Below, one piece after another: positions 14,322 through 21,632 of a stretch of DNA of 31,887 nucleotides. Position 1 is the stretch's first letter. Every line of letters begins with the position of its first letter. A program made the translations under genes and the position numbers. A model generated the notes under the pieces. That model saw only the letters and a program-made list of their open reading frames with translations. It made no database searches and was not told the origin of the DNA. This DNA is from CAYXSX01 sp964493095 (GTDB lineage: Bacteria; Pseudomonadota; Alphaproteobacteria; Micavibrionales; Micavibrionaceae): NCBI GenBank assembly GCA_964493095.1, contig CAZBNG010000018.1, positions 1-31,887 of the forward strand, read 5' to 3'.

Positions 14322-16406
14322 TCAAGCCATCGAAGAACTGAAAGAAAGGCCGCTGTCAATTTTGTTTTCCAGATCCGGACGCACGCCATCGGCGGGATTA
14401 TAAGCCGCAATCCTAAATTCCCCTTGAACATCAGGGGCTTGAATATCGCTGCCAATATTGCCGTAGATTACATCCGCCACAGATTTTACGCGGACATCGC
14501 CGTCAACTGCCGTTACTTGCGCATCGTCAAAAGGCACAATACCGGGTTTTTGCGTATAGCCGGGATCATGCACGGCCGCAATTGAAGCAAGCACAATTTG
14601 AAGCCTGTTTATGTCAGCAATATCAATCCCGGGAACATTTTGTATCGGCTCCGCCGGATTATATCCGGGATCATTTACGTGCGGCTTAAGCGCATCAAGC
14701 ATATCCTGAAGCTTATTTAAATCCGCTACGGTCAAGCCCCCGGGGAGGGTTTGGCCGGGGCCCGTGCCGATTTGTACAGGCTCACCTCCTGCCCACACCG
14801 GAACCGGGCTGCCCGCTATTCCTTGCCCTGGAAGCGTGGTTACACCCACAGGACCGGAAACTTGCGGCGGTAAATCTGCAACATCAACAGGCAAAGGACC
14901 ATGCCATATATCGGGACCAGTTCCATCTATAGCTGGCGGCGGTAAATCGGAAATCTGAACCGGGGGCACAGGAACAGCCGGTATATCCGGTGCCTGCACG
15001 GTTAAAACCGGCTCGACCCAAACATCGTCATCGGGATGTGTAGCGACATCAACCGGCCCGGGAGCAGGAGGTTGCGCTGCAGGAGGTTCTTGCTGGGACG
15101 GCGGCGCGGCAGCAACAGCACTATTTGGAGGAGGAAGCCCCTCCCAGTCCTGCTTAATTCCATCCGCCTTCATAAGAAGCAAAATAGAGTTTTGCCCCTG
15201 CAGGTTGAATCCGTTCCCGAGGTTATTGCCGTTCTGTGCTCTTGCTGCGGCCAGAAAAACAGCTGCCATCTGTTCATCATCCATTCTAAGGATGTTTTGT
15301 ATCCTTTCAGGAGGAACATTATATTTTGCAGCCGCATCAGGATGCTTTAACATATTTTTGATCTCACTTACCATGGCGAGAGCATCGTGTCTTTGCCCTT
15401 CAGGCGTTGACAAGTCGCCGCCGAAGTTAAAAGTACTTAAATCATTACCCATAAGGTCTCTCAGATCCATAATAGCCTGCACAGGACCCATGGGCTGTGC
15501 TGCAGCTGTATCAGGCCGAGACGGAGGCGCTGCTGGTGCTGGCTGCGCGGGGCGTAATGGCTGCGGGCCGGCATCGTTTATCACGCCGCTAATCCCCGGA
15601 CCCGCATCAGCAACCACTGTATTACTCGGAACAACGACCTTGCCCATAATGGCCACCTGAATATGATCAGGAACTGGATGCCCTTTAAGAGCCGCTAGTT
15701 TGCAGATTGCAATCTGCAGATCATCAACCCGGATTGGCGTTTGCTTATTCCATTTGGAATCTTCTACACCCTTCAAAGCGCCAACATAATCGCCATTGAC
15801 CATTTTAGGCCAAGACCCTTTAAACTCCGCTGAAAAGTCGCCAAGCTGGAAATTAGCAGATGCCAGCGCGACAACAAGTTCGCTGCTGTTTACACCCAGT
15901 TGATTTGCTTGGCTGACCGCTTTTTCATAGGAACCCCTCGCATCTCTTTCAAGAAGTTCCATGATACGTTCATCGGAAATAATTGTACCCACGGGTTTGC
16001 CGTATTCTGGGTCACCAGGTTTTATAAGATGGCCAACACCAACTGTTCTCTTTTCTGGGTCATTAGGATATATGGGATCAGGGTAGATATCATTTCTGTA
16101 ACCTTCTCTGAGCCTGATATGCTTGAGCATATCCATCCAGGTATTGGGACCGACAGGCTTTGAAAAACCGCCTAAAGCGTCTCCCCCGAAAGACAGCATT
16201 TCATCAGAATAACCTCTGATAGCAGGCTTGTCAGATGACTCAGATGGCGCTGTAGAACCAGGACCGAACATCCCCTTGGGAATGGTCAAAGTATTAACGT
16301 CAGGAATAACGATCTTTTGTTCTGAAGGTGGTGCAACGACTCCCGTTGAAGATACGGGAGGCGGGACAGACGCTCCGCTTAACTTATCATTTGGATCTAT
16401 GGCCAT
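14322..16406 (-). CDS. GH24 lysozyme-like protein with helical module and Pro-rich tail
   Basis: A 694-residue protein without a Sec signal. The N-terminal 80 residues are Pro/Ser-rich. A GH24 domain at about 88-260 has Glu101 (LREGYRNDIYPD), Asp110 and Thr121 (RTVGVGHLI), matching the T4 lysozyme triad, with a longer loop (PIYPNDPEK) between the last two. KGHPVPDHIQVAIMGKVVVP links it to the paralogue at 9256. Residues about 311-424 carry a helical module (MDLRDLMG, GGDLSTPEGQRHDAL, EQMAAVFLAAARAQN) that is also present twice in the neighbouring product at 16596. Then follows a long Pro/Gly-rich region (425-555), a tandem repeat ending DPGY (557-581 and 593-617), and a short tail. GGGAAG precedes the ATG. 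A modular wall hydrolase is likely; its export route is unknown. Confidence 0.8.
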   Translation of the reverse strand: MAIDPNDKLSGASVPPPVSSTGVVAPPSEQKIVIPDVNTLTIPKGMFGPGSTAPSESSDKPAIRGYSDEMLSFGGDALGGFSKPVGPNTWMDMLKHIRLREGYRNDIYPDPIYPNDPEKRTVGVGHLIKPGDPEYGKPVGTIISDERIMELLERDARGSYEKAVSQANQLGVNSSELVVALASANFQLGDFSAEFKGSWPKMVNGDYVGALKGVEDSKWNKQTPIRVDDLQIAICKLAALKGHPVPDHIQVAIMGKVVVPSNTVVADAGPGISGVINDAGPQPLRPAQPAPAAPPSRPDTAAAQPMGPVQAIMDLRDLMGNDLSTFNFGGDLSTPEGQRHDALAMVSEIKNMLKHPDAAAKYNVPPERIQNILRMDDEQMAAVFLAAARAQNGNNLGNGFNLQGQNSILLLMKADGIKQDWEGLPPPNSAVAAAPPSQQEPPAAQPPAPGPVDVATHPDDDVWVEPVLTVQAPDIPAVPVPPVQISDLPPPAIDGTGPDIWHGPLPVDVADLPPQVSGPVGVTTLPGQGIAGSPVPVWAGGEPVQIGTGPGQTLPGGLTVADLNKLQDMLDALKPHVNDPGYNPAEPIQNVPGIDIADINRLQIVLASIAAVHDPGYTQKPGIVPFDDAQVTAVDGDVRVKSVADVIYGNIGSDIQAPDVQGEFRIAAYNPADGVRPDLENKIDSGLSFSSSMA
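14556..14738 (-). repeat. Tandem protein repeat (DPGY repeat)
   Basis: Two copies of about 25 residues in the 14322 product: TVADLNKLQDMLDALKPHV followed by NDPGY, and DIADINRLQIVLASIAAV followed by HDPGY. They are similar but diverged, each preceded by a Pro/Gly stretch, and read like short helices joined by flexible linkers. Confidence 0.6.
15135..15476 (-). repeat. Copy A of a shared helical module
   Basis: Residues about 311-424 of the GH24 protein. Key pattern: G-x-DLsTPeGq/r-xx-AL, then about 35 residues on M/LAAvFLaaA. The module occurs twice more in the adjacent protein at 16596 (copies B and C). I do not recognise it as a named domain. Confidence 0.55.
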
Positions 16407-16539
16407 GTGCTACTTCCCTAGATTTTTTTATTATCCCCTATGCCCATCTATTTTAATTACATAACGATTAAATCTCGGTTAATTTAAAGTAGCATTTTAA
16501 GTAAAAAGAACAAAAATTATCACAATAAAATCAAATAGA

Positions 16540-16556
16540 TAAAAGAACTTCTTTTA
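16540..16556. repeat. 17-bp A/T palindrome between the two wall-enzyme genes
   Basis: TAAAAGAA, C, TTCTTTTA is a perfect inverted repeat with a one-base centre in the 189-bp AT-rich gap upstream of the 14322 gene. It could be an operator or a weak transcription end for the 16596 gene. I see no further gene in this gap. Confidence 0.35.
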
Positions 16557-16595
16557 AGGGGCAAGGGCATTAACAGTAGAAGTGCAGGCCTATTT

Positions 16596-18767
16596 TTATA
16601 AATCCAGACCTGCATCATGCGAAGCATCAGGGTTATTCACAAAGCGATTAGGAGAAACTGGTTGAAGAGCCTCATCAGAAAACCTTTTACGAAGCTCACC
16701 ATCGGTCCCGCGCGCCGCGAGATAATAGTTTGAAGCCACGGTATCCCATTTATCTGCCAGGTCGGCAGGTACAGTTTTATCCCAGCGCTGTAAAATCTCA
16801 TCAGCCCGCTTCCATATTTTATCCTGGAAGTTTCTATCATAAGCATTGCTCAGGTTAAATTCGGGCTGGGTTTTACTGATAGCGTGCTCCCTTTCGGCGG
16901 TAGAAAGAAATATGGCCGCAAGGTGCCGCACATCCACTGTCTTTATGAAAGGATCGTCAGAAAGGTCGGCTTTGACTGTCTCCGCCAGCTTGAGGGCACT
17001 GCGCATGCGCCCCTCTTCCCGATCAACATCCATTCCCTCTCCATGCGGCAAAAAGAAAGCATGATCCTTGCTATACTCGCTTAAGCTGAAAAAGGCGTGC
17101 CTTACGGCAAACGGCACTCTTACAGGGTCTGTTTCGCGAATATCGGTATAATCTTTGGATGGCCCCTCCGGCCCCATTTTATCCCACTTGGCGAGCAGTT
17201 CCTGTGTCCGCTCCCAAAGGTCTTGTCGGGCAGAGAACTTGTGATATTCCTCAAAACCAAAGGCATATTGCATTCTGTCCGGCGGATTTTGTTGTAGGGC
17301 CGCCACAACGAAAAATGCCGCCAGTTCTTTTTCTTCAATAGCCTGAATACTGGGGGAGTCTTTCATATGCTCCTTATAACTTTTAGCCAGAGCAAAGGCC
17401 GCTTTCATGCGCCCTGCTGGCGTTCCCAAATCCTCATCCTGCGGTAAGGCCATACCATTGCCAAGCGCCAGAGTAATAAGCGGCCTCCATAGCCTGCGCG
17501 GCATGATAGCTTCTTGGCTATCTTTATTGGCCTCCTGAGGCGGCCTAGGCCTCGCTGTTTCTGTGGACTTTTCCACGGCGGAAGCATTAGCGGCCCTCAC
17601 CGGTTCCTGCCGCTGAGCAACGGGTGCTTGCGGTGTCGGGGATGCCTGTCTGCGAAACTCTTCAGAAGCATTGCGGCTTGGCTGTTGCTGTGGCTTTGGA
17701 GTGGAGACTGTAAAAGCCCTAGCAAGAATACGTTTTTCAGCACTTGCCAGCACCTCGGCAGGAGATCTTTGATCCTGCGCAAGGTTTTGCAATGAGGCTA
17801 TCCTCTTACCCATCGGCCAAGTGCCGGAATCAATTTTAGTAACGTAATCAAGCGTTTCCACATGCCAGGCGCTGCTGACGTTTGCGCCCTTTTCCATACG
17901 GCGTTCCAAATAAAATTCCCGCACCCCTTCATAGGTCAACGGATCAACACCGGACCTTTTGGCAAAATTCAGGGCGCCTTGTCCGCCGTTATAAGCAAAC
18001 AGGGCAAGACGCTGATCACCATATTTCTGGGTTAAATCCTTCATGTGCTGAACACCGGCAGCCATGGATTTATAGGGATCGTTAAGATCGCTTCCCTTAA
18101 GGCCATACATCTTTCCCGTCGAAGGCATAAATTGTGCAATTCCTCGTGCTCCCTTGGGGGAATGAGCATCAGGATCAAAGCGGGATTCATTCCAGTACTG
18201 GTTGGCCATCAGAATAGGATCAAGAACGCCCGTCGCCTCCGCCTGTGCCATTGTGTATTTCACAAAATCCGCCACTTTAGGGTCGGCATGCATACGGCGC
18301 ACCAACTCCGGGTCGAGGAAATGCTCAGAATCATCCGGAACGAAGCTAAAACGCCCCTTGGGAAGGCTGGCTCTATATGCCTCCAGATCAAACCCTAAAA
18401 CGCGCTCACCTAACTTTTGGATTGTAGCGGGATCGGCAATACCCGTCTGAGGCAATCCCTCAGATTTCTGGAAAGCCTTAACACCTGCCTTTACTTTCCT
18501 GCCGTAAATCCAGTCAACGGGACCGGGATCAAACCCCAGCATTTTCAGGTCGGATTGCAGGCTACCAACATTAAACCCGCGGTCACCTACCTTTGAACCA
18601 TCTCTATCATAACGTTGAAGCTTTAGATAATTTGTAACATCGCGCGGCGTAACAACAGACACGCCGTTCACCCGGTCAGGGTTGTATGGTTCACCAAGCA
18701 CGAAAAGCGACCTCTGCCGCTTTGGCCCCGCTTCACGCTCTGTTTTTTGTCTATTATCTACGGCCAT
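16596..18767 (-). CDS. Peptidoglycan-binding and SLT lytic transglycosylase with duplicated helical module
   Basis: A 723-residue modular protein. Residues about 67-118 are a PG_binding_1-type domain (VGSLQSDLKMLGFDPGPVD, GVKAFQKSEGLPQTGIAD). Residues about 165-310 are an SLT lytic transglycosylase domain with catalytic Glu194 (YWNESRFDPDAHSPKG), ARGIAQFMPSTG and the AYNGG motif (258-262), all canonical. A low-complexity Pro/Gln/Ser linker follows (355-420), then two copies of a helical module (about 423-533 and 552-668). A third copy lies in the GH24 protein downstream. There is no signal peptide (start MAVDNRQKTERE), although the substrate is in the periplasm. GGATAAAG precedes the ATG. It probably forms a unit with the 14322 gene. 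Activity is well supported; biological role is not. Confidence 0.88.
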   Translation of the reverse strand: MAVDNRQKTEREAGPKRQRSLFVLGEPYNPDRVNGVSVVTPRDVTNYLKLQRYDRDGSKVGDRGFNVGSLQSDLKMLGFDPGPVDWIYGRKVKAGVKAFQKSEGLPQTGIADPATIQKLGERVLGFDLEAYRASLPKGRFSFVPDDSEHFLDPELVRRMHADPKVADFVKYTMAQAEATGVLDPILMANQYWNESRFDPDAHSPKGARGIAQFMPSTGKMYGLKGSDLNDPYKSMAAGVQHMKDLTQKYGDQRLALFAYNGGQGALNFAKRSGVDPLTYEGVREFYLERRMEKGANVSSAWHVETLDYVTKIDSGTWPMGKRIASLQNLAQDQRSPAEVLASAEKRILARAFTVSTPKPQQQPSRNASEEFRRQASPTPQAPVAQRQEPVRAANASAVEKSTETARPRPPQEANKDSQEAIMPRRLWRPLITLALGNGMALPQDEDLGTPAGRMKAAFALAKSYKEHMKDSPSIQAIEEKELAAFFVVAALQQNPPDRMQYAFGFEEYHKFSARQDLWERTQELLAKWDKMGPEGPSKDYTDIRETDPVRVPFAVRHAFFSLSEYSKDHAFFLPHGEGMDVDREEGRMRSALKLAETVKADLSDDPFIKTVDVRHLAAIFLSTAEREHAISKTQPEFNLSNAYDRNFQDKIWKRADEILQRWDKTVPADLADKWDTVASNYYLAARGTDGELRKRFSDEALQPVSPNRFVNNPDASHDAGLDL
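16764..17114 (-). repeat. Copy C of the shared helical module
   Basis: Residues about 552-668 of the SLT protein: MDVDREEGRMRSALKLAE, VRHLAAIFLSTAERE, IWKRADEILQRWDKTVP. Matches copy B position by position, including the closing RWDK/KWDK motif. Confidence 0.65.
17169..17501 (-). repeat. Copy B of the shared helical module
   Basis: Residues about 423-533 of the SLT protein: EDLGTPAGRMKAAFALAK, EKELAAFFVVAALQQN, LWERTQELLAKWDKMGP. Copies B and C are clearly an internal duplication; copy A in the neighbouring protein is more diverged. Confidence 0.65.
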
Positions 18768-18843
18768 CTTTATCCAATTCAGGTCTTATTCTGAATTGAA
18801 TTATGGACGTCAGGACTTAATATTTTGTTAATTTTGGGGGATT

Positions 18844-19161
18844 TTATACGGCAAACGACGTACCGCAGCCGCAACCGGAAACAGCGTTAGGATTGTCGAT
18901 TTTGAATTCTGAGCCGACAAGTTCATCTTTAAAGCTAACCGTAGAGCCCAGCAGGAACGGTAGGGAAATATCGTCAATTACAACGGCATCGTCAAAAACA
19001 TCGTCTTTCTCGCCAACTTCCTCGGTCAGCTCAAGCCTGTACTGAAATCCGGAGCAACCGCCACCATCGACGGTAATACGAAGCTTCAGGGCATCTTTGC
19101 CCTGCTGTGCGCGCAATTCCCGAATGCGCTTTACGGCGCTTTGATCAACTAAAATACTCAT
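18844..19161 (-). CDS. erpA: A-type iron-sulfur cluster insertion protein
   Basis: A-type carrier (HesB/IscA/ErpA family) that delivers Fe-S clusters to target enzymes. The 105 residues are of normal length. The three conserved cysteines are present: Cys36 in DGGGCSGFQY, and Cys97 and Cys99 in SGCGCGTSF at the C-terminus. NPNAVSGCGCGTSF is the usual closing block. The ErpA name is favoured by context, since erpA next to divergent dgt is a common alphaproteobacterial arrangement; the motifs alone would also allow IscA. The start at 19161 (MSILVDQSAVKRI) has no clear Shine-Dalgarno. The 190-bp gap to dgt contains a nested inverted repeat. Confidence 0.9.
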   Translation of the reverse strand: MSILVDQSAVKRIRELRAQQGKDALKLRITVDGGGCSGFQYRLELTEEVGEKDDVFDDAVVIDDISLPFLLGSTVSFKDELVGSEFKIDNPNAVSGCGCGTSFAV

Positions 19162-19180
19162 AGTTTAATTATATAGTATT

Positions 19181-19343
19181 TTAACCACAGATGAACACGG
19201 ATAAACGCAGATAAAAAAACCTGTCATTCCGGCGAATGCAGGAATCCATTTCTCAACCCACACCAAGCGGATAAACGGATCCCGGGACAAGCCCGGGATG
19301 ACAATAAAAAAATCCGTGTTCATCTGTGTTTATCTGTGGTTAT
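19181..19343. repeat. Nested inverted repeat element between erpA and dgt
   Basis: The outer arms start TAACCACAGATGAACACGGA (from 19182) and end TTTATCTGTGGTTA. They are inverted copies over about 31 bases with around five mismatches, most of them transitions. Inside are TGTCATTCC (19222-19230) and GGATGACA (19296-19303), plus CCCGGGACAAGCCCGGG, another stem. The sequence resembles two widespread dispersed repeat types (CCACAGATGAACAC and TGTCATTCC families), one nested within the other. It fills nearly all of the gap upstream of dgt. Confidence 0.65.
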
Positions 19344-19351
19344 AAAGATAT

Positions 19352-20569
19352 ATGAACAACCAAGCGACTAAACCCGACCAAACCGCCTATAATTATTGCG
19401 CCCTGCCGCTGGCATCCTATGCCTGCCGCCCCGATCACAGCCTCGGGCGGGTGCACGAGGAACCTTTAAGCGCCCACCGCACAGAATTCCAGCGCGACCG
19501 CGACCGTATTATCCACTCCTCCGCCTTCCGCCGCCTGAAATACAAGACGCAGGTTTTCGTCTACCATGAGGGCGATCATTACCGCACGCGGCTTTCCCAT
19601 ACGCTGGAGGTCGCGCAGATCACCCGCACGATTGCAAGAGCCCTGATGGTCAACGAAGATCTGGCCGAAGCCATTGCGCTGGCGCATGATCTGGGTCATA
19701 CGCCATTCGCCCATATCGGGGAGGATTTCCTGAAAAACGAGATGAAAGATTACGGCGGCTTCGACCACAACGACCAGTCGCTGCGCGTCCTGACCACGCT
19801 GGAGCGAAAATACCCGAAATGGAGCGGATTGAACCTGACATGGGAAGCCCTGGAGGGCGTCGTCAAACACAACGGCCCGGTCGAGGGGGAACCGCATATC
19901 AGTGTGCGCGAATTGCAGGAACACATCGATTTACGCCTTGACACTTATGCCTCCGTCGAAGCGCAGGTGGCGGCCCTCTCCGACGATATAGCCTATAACA
20001 ACCACGACGTGGAGGACGGCCTGCGCGCCGGTCTGTTTACGCTGGAAGAACTGGAACAGATTCCCCTGCTCGCCGAAGTGCTTAAAAATGTCCGCGCCGA
20101 ATACCCCGATCTGGAGCCTTATTACGTGGTGCAGGAAATGGTGCGCGAGATGATCGGCGCGATGGTCAGCGACGTGCTTAACGAATCGCAAAAACGCCTA
20201 AAGGCTCTAAAACCTGAAAACGCGGAGGATATCCGCACGGCCGGAAAACCGGTCGTTGCGTTTTCCGATGAAATGCGCAGAAAAGTTGATGAACTGCGGA
20301 CATTTTTATATAACCGCATGTACCGTCATTACACGATGAATCGAATCTGGCTGAAGGTTGAGCGTATCATCGGGGACCTGTTCAAAGCTTTCCACAAGAA
20401 TTATGAAGTGCTTCCCGATAGCTGGCAGGAGCGCATCAGAAAGGCCGGAGCACAAGGCAACAACACACTCAGAGCCAGAATCGTCGCCGACTATATCGCC
20501 GGGATGACCGACCGTTATGCCATCCGCGAGCATGAGCGCCTTTTTGACCTTTACTGGGATTTGCGATAG
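19352..20569 (+). CDS. dgt: dGTPase-like HD-domain triphosphohydrolase
   Basis: An HD-superfamily dNTP triphosphohydrolase of the dGTPase-like type, which cuts dNTPs to deoxynucleoside and triphosphate. It has 405 residues. FQRDRDRIIHSSAFRRLKYKTQVF near the N-terminus is the signature start. The HD metal ligands are His83 (RTRLSHTLEV), His112-Asp113 (ALAHDLGHTPF) and the later Asp in ALSDDIAYNNHD. GFDHNDQSLRVL is a further family block. The start at 19352 (MNNQATKPDQ) lies 9 bp after the repeat element and has no strong ribosome binding site. In many alphaproteobacteria argS follows dgt; here a SPOR gene follows at once. Substrate preference among dNTPs cannot be read from the sequence. Confidence 0.93.
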   Translation: MNNQATKPDQTAYNYCALPLASYACRPDHSLGRVHEEPLSAHRTEFQRDRDRIIHSSAFRRLKYKTQVFVYHEGDHYRTRLSHTLEVAQITRTIARALMVNEDLAEAIALAHDLGHTPFAHIGEDFLKNEMKDYGGFDHNDQSLRVLTTLERKYPKWSGLNLTWEALEGVVKHNGPVEGEPHISVRELQEHIDLRLDTYASVEAQVAALSDDIAYNNHDVEDGLRAGLFTLEELEQIPLLAEVLKNVRAEYPDLEPYYVVQEMVREMIGAMVSDVLNESQKRLKALKPENAEDIRTAGKPVVAFSDEMRRKVDELRTFLYNRMYRHYTMNRIWLKVERIIGDLFKAFHKNYEVLPDSWQERIRKAGAQGNNTLRARIVADYIAGMTDRYAIREHERLFDLYWDLR

Positions 20570-20648
20570 AAATTTATCCTATCTTAGATGAAATGCGCGA
20601 TGAGTCGTTTCCATGCGGCCATCCCCTGACTGAGTTTGAGGAATTGAG

Positions 20649-21632
20649 ATGATGAACCAAGGCGATTTCCAGCAGCACAATTATAATTACAATCCGCACC
20701 AGCATTATATTGCGCCCCGGCGCGGCATACTGGACCGTATCTTCGGGGAACGGATTGCCAGAACGCTGCGCAGCCCGTTGATGGTGACAGTACTATTGCT
20801 GCTTGCCGGGGGCGGATTTGCAGCCATCGTTGTTTCCGCTTACCCCAACGGCACAGGCAGCGTTCCGGTCGTTCAGGCAGACACAAAGCCGTTCAAAACC
20901 GAACCTATCGAGGCGGGCGGCATGGAAATACCCAACCGCGACAGCACGATTTACGACAGCATGCGCGAGGCCAATGCCGGCTCAGGCCATGTCGAGAACC
21001 TTCTGGACGCCGGAACAGATGAAGACGCCGCCGAAAATGCCGAGCCGGAGGCCATTGATATAACGGCAAAGGTAGAAGCTCCCGAACCCGCTCCGCAGGC
21101 CGTTCCCGTGGAACAAAAACCGCAAGCCGTTGCCAAGGCCGAACCGACCCCCGCTCCCAAACCTCAAACGAAGGCTCCTCCGGAAACCCTGCACGTGCCG
21201 GGCTCATCTCCTGAAACACTAGCCTTCGTACGCTCTGTTCTCGATCAGGAAGAAGAAGATGTCAGCAACAATGCTGCCGGACAAATTGCTGAAGTTAACC
21301 GCAACCAGCAGCCCGTGGCCAAAACCATGAATAACGTCGAGCCTGCCTCCGGCGCTGCCAAGATCGCGGGAGGCGCTATCGCCGGCGACCAGTATTTCGT
21401 GCAGCTTAGCTCCATCACCGACAAATCAGTCGCTCCCAAGGAATGGTCCAAGCTGCAAACGGCCTATACGGGCATCCTGAAAGACTCCGGCTACCGCGTG
21501 CAGCGTGCCGATCTGGGCGAGCGCGGGATCTATTACCGTATCCAGGCAGGCCCCTATTCCAAAGAGCAGGCCTCTCAAATCTGCGGCCAGATTAAAGCCC
21601 AGAAGCCCGGTGGCTGTCTTGTCGTTCGCTGA
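20649..21632 (+). CDS. SPOR-domain membrane protein
   Basis: A single-pass inner-membrane protein of 327 residues with a periplasmic C-terminal SPOR domain, a fold that binds glycan strands stripped of stem peptides, usually at the division site. Residues 1-43 are cytoplasmic (Asn/His-rich, then Arg-rich). About 44-64 is the membrane helix (LMVTVLLLLAGGGFAAIVV). 65-245 is a long acidic, Pro/Ala-rich linker. 246-327 is the SPOR domain (DQYFVQLSS, YRVQRADLGERGIYYRIQAGPY, ICGQIKAQKPGGCLVVR). GAGG and GAG precede tandem ATGs at 20649 and 20652. Its end overlaps the nagZ start, the usual order in alphaproteobacteria. Confidence 0.9.
   Translation: MMNQGDFQQHNYNYNPHQHYIAPRRGILDRIFGERIARTLRSPLMVTVLLLLAGGGFAAIVVSAYPNGTGSVPVVQADTKPFKTEPIEAGGMEIPNRDSTIYDSMREANAGSGHVENLLDAGTDEDAAENAEPEAIDITAKVEAPEPAPQAVPVEQKPQAVAKAEPTPAPKPQTKAPPETLHVPGSSPETLAFVRSVLDQEEEDVSNNAAGQIAEVNRNQQPVAKTMNNVEPASGAAKIAGGAIAGDQYFVQLSSITDKSVAPKEWSKLQTAYTGILKDSGYRVQRADLGERGIYYRIQAGPYSKEQASQICGQIKAQKPGGCLVVR

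Noticed and set aside
9256..16406. Prophage remnant, suggested by two GH24 lysozyme genes
   Set aside because: No capsid, tail, terminase, integrase or holin genes and no attachment-like direct repeats are visible; the genes have long non-phage extensions and housekeeping neighbours.
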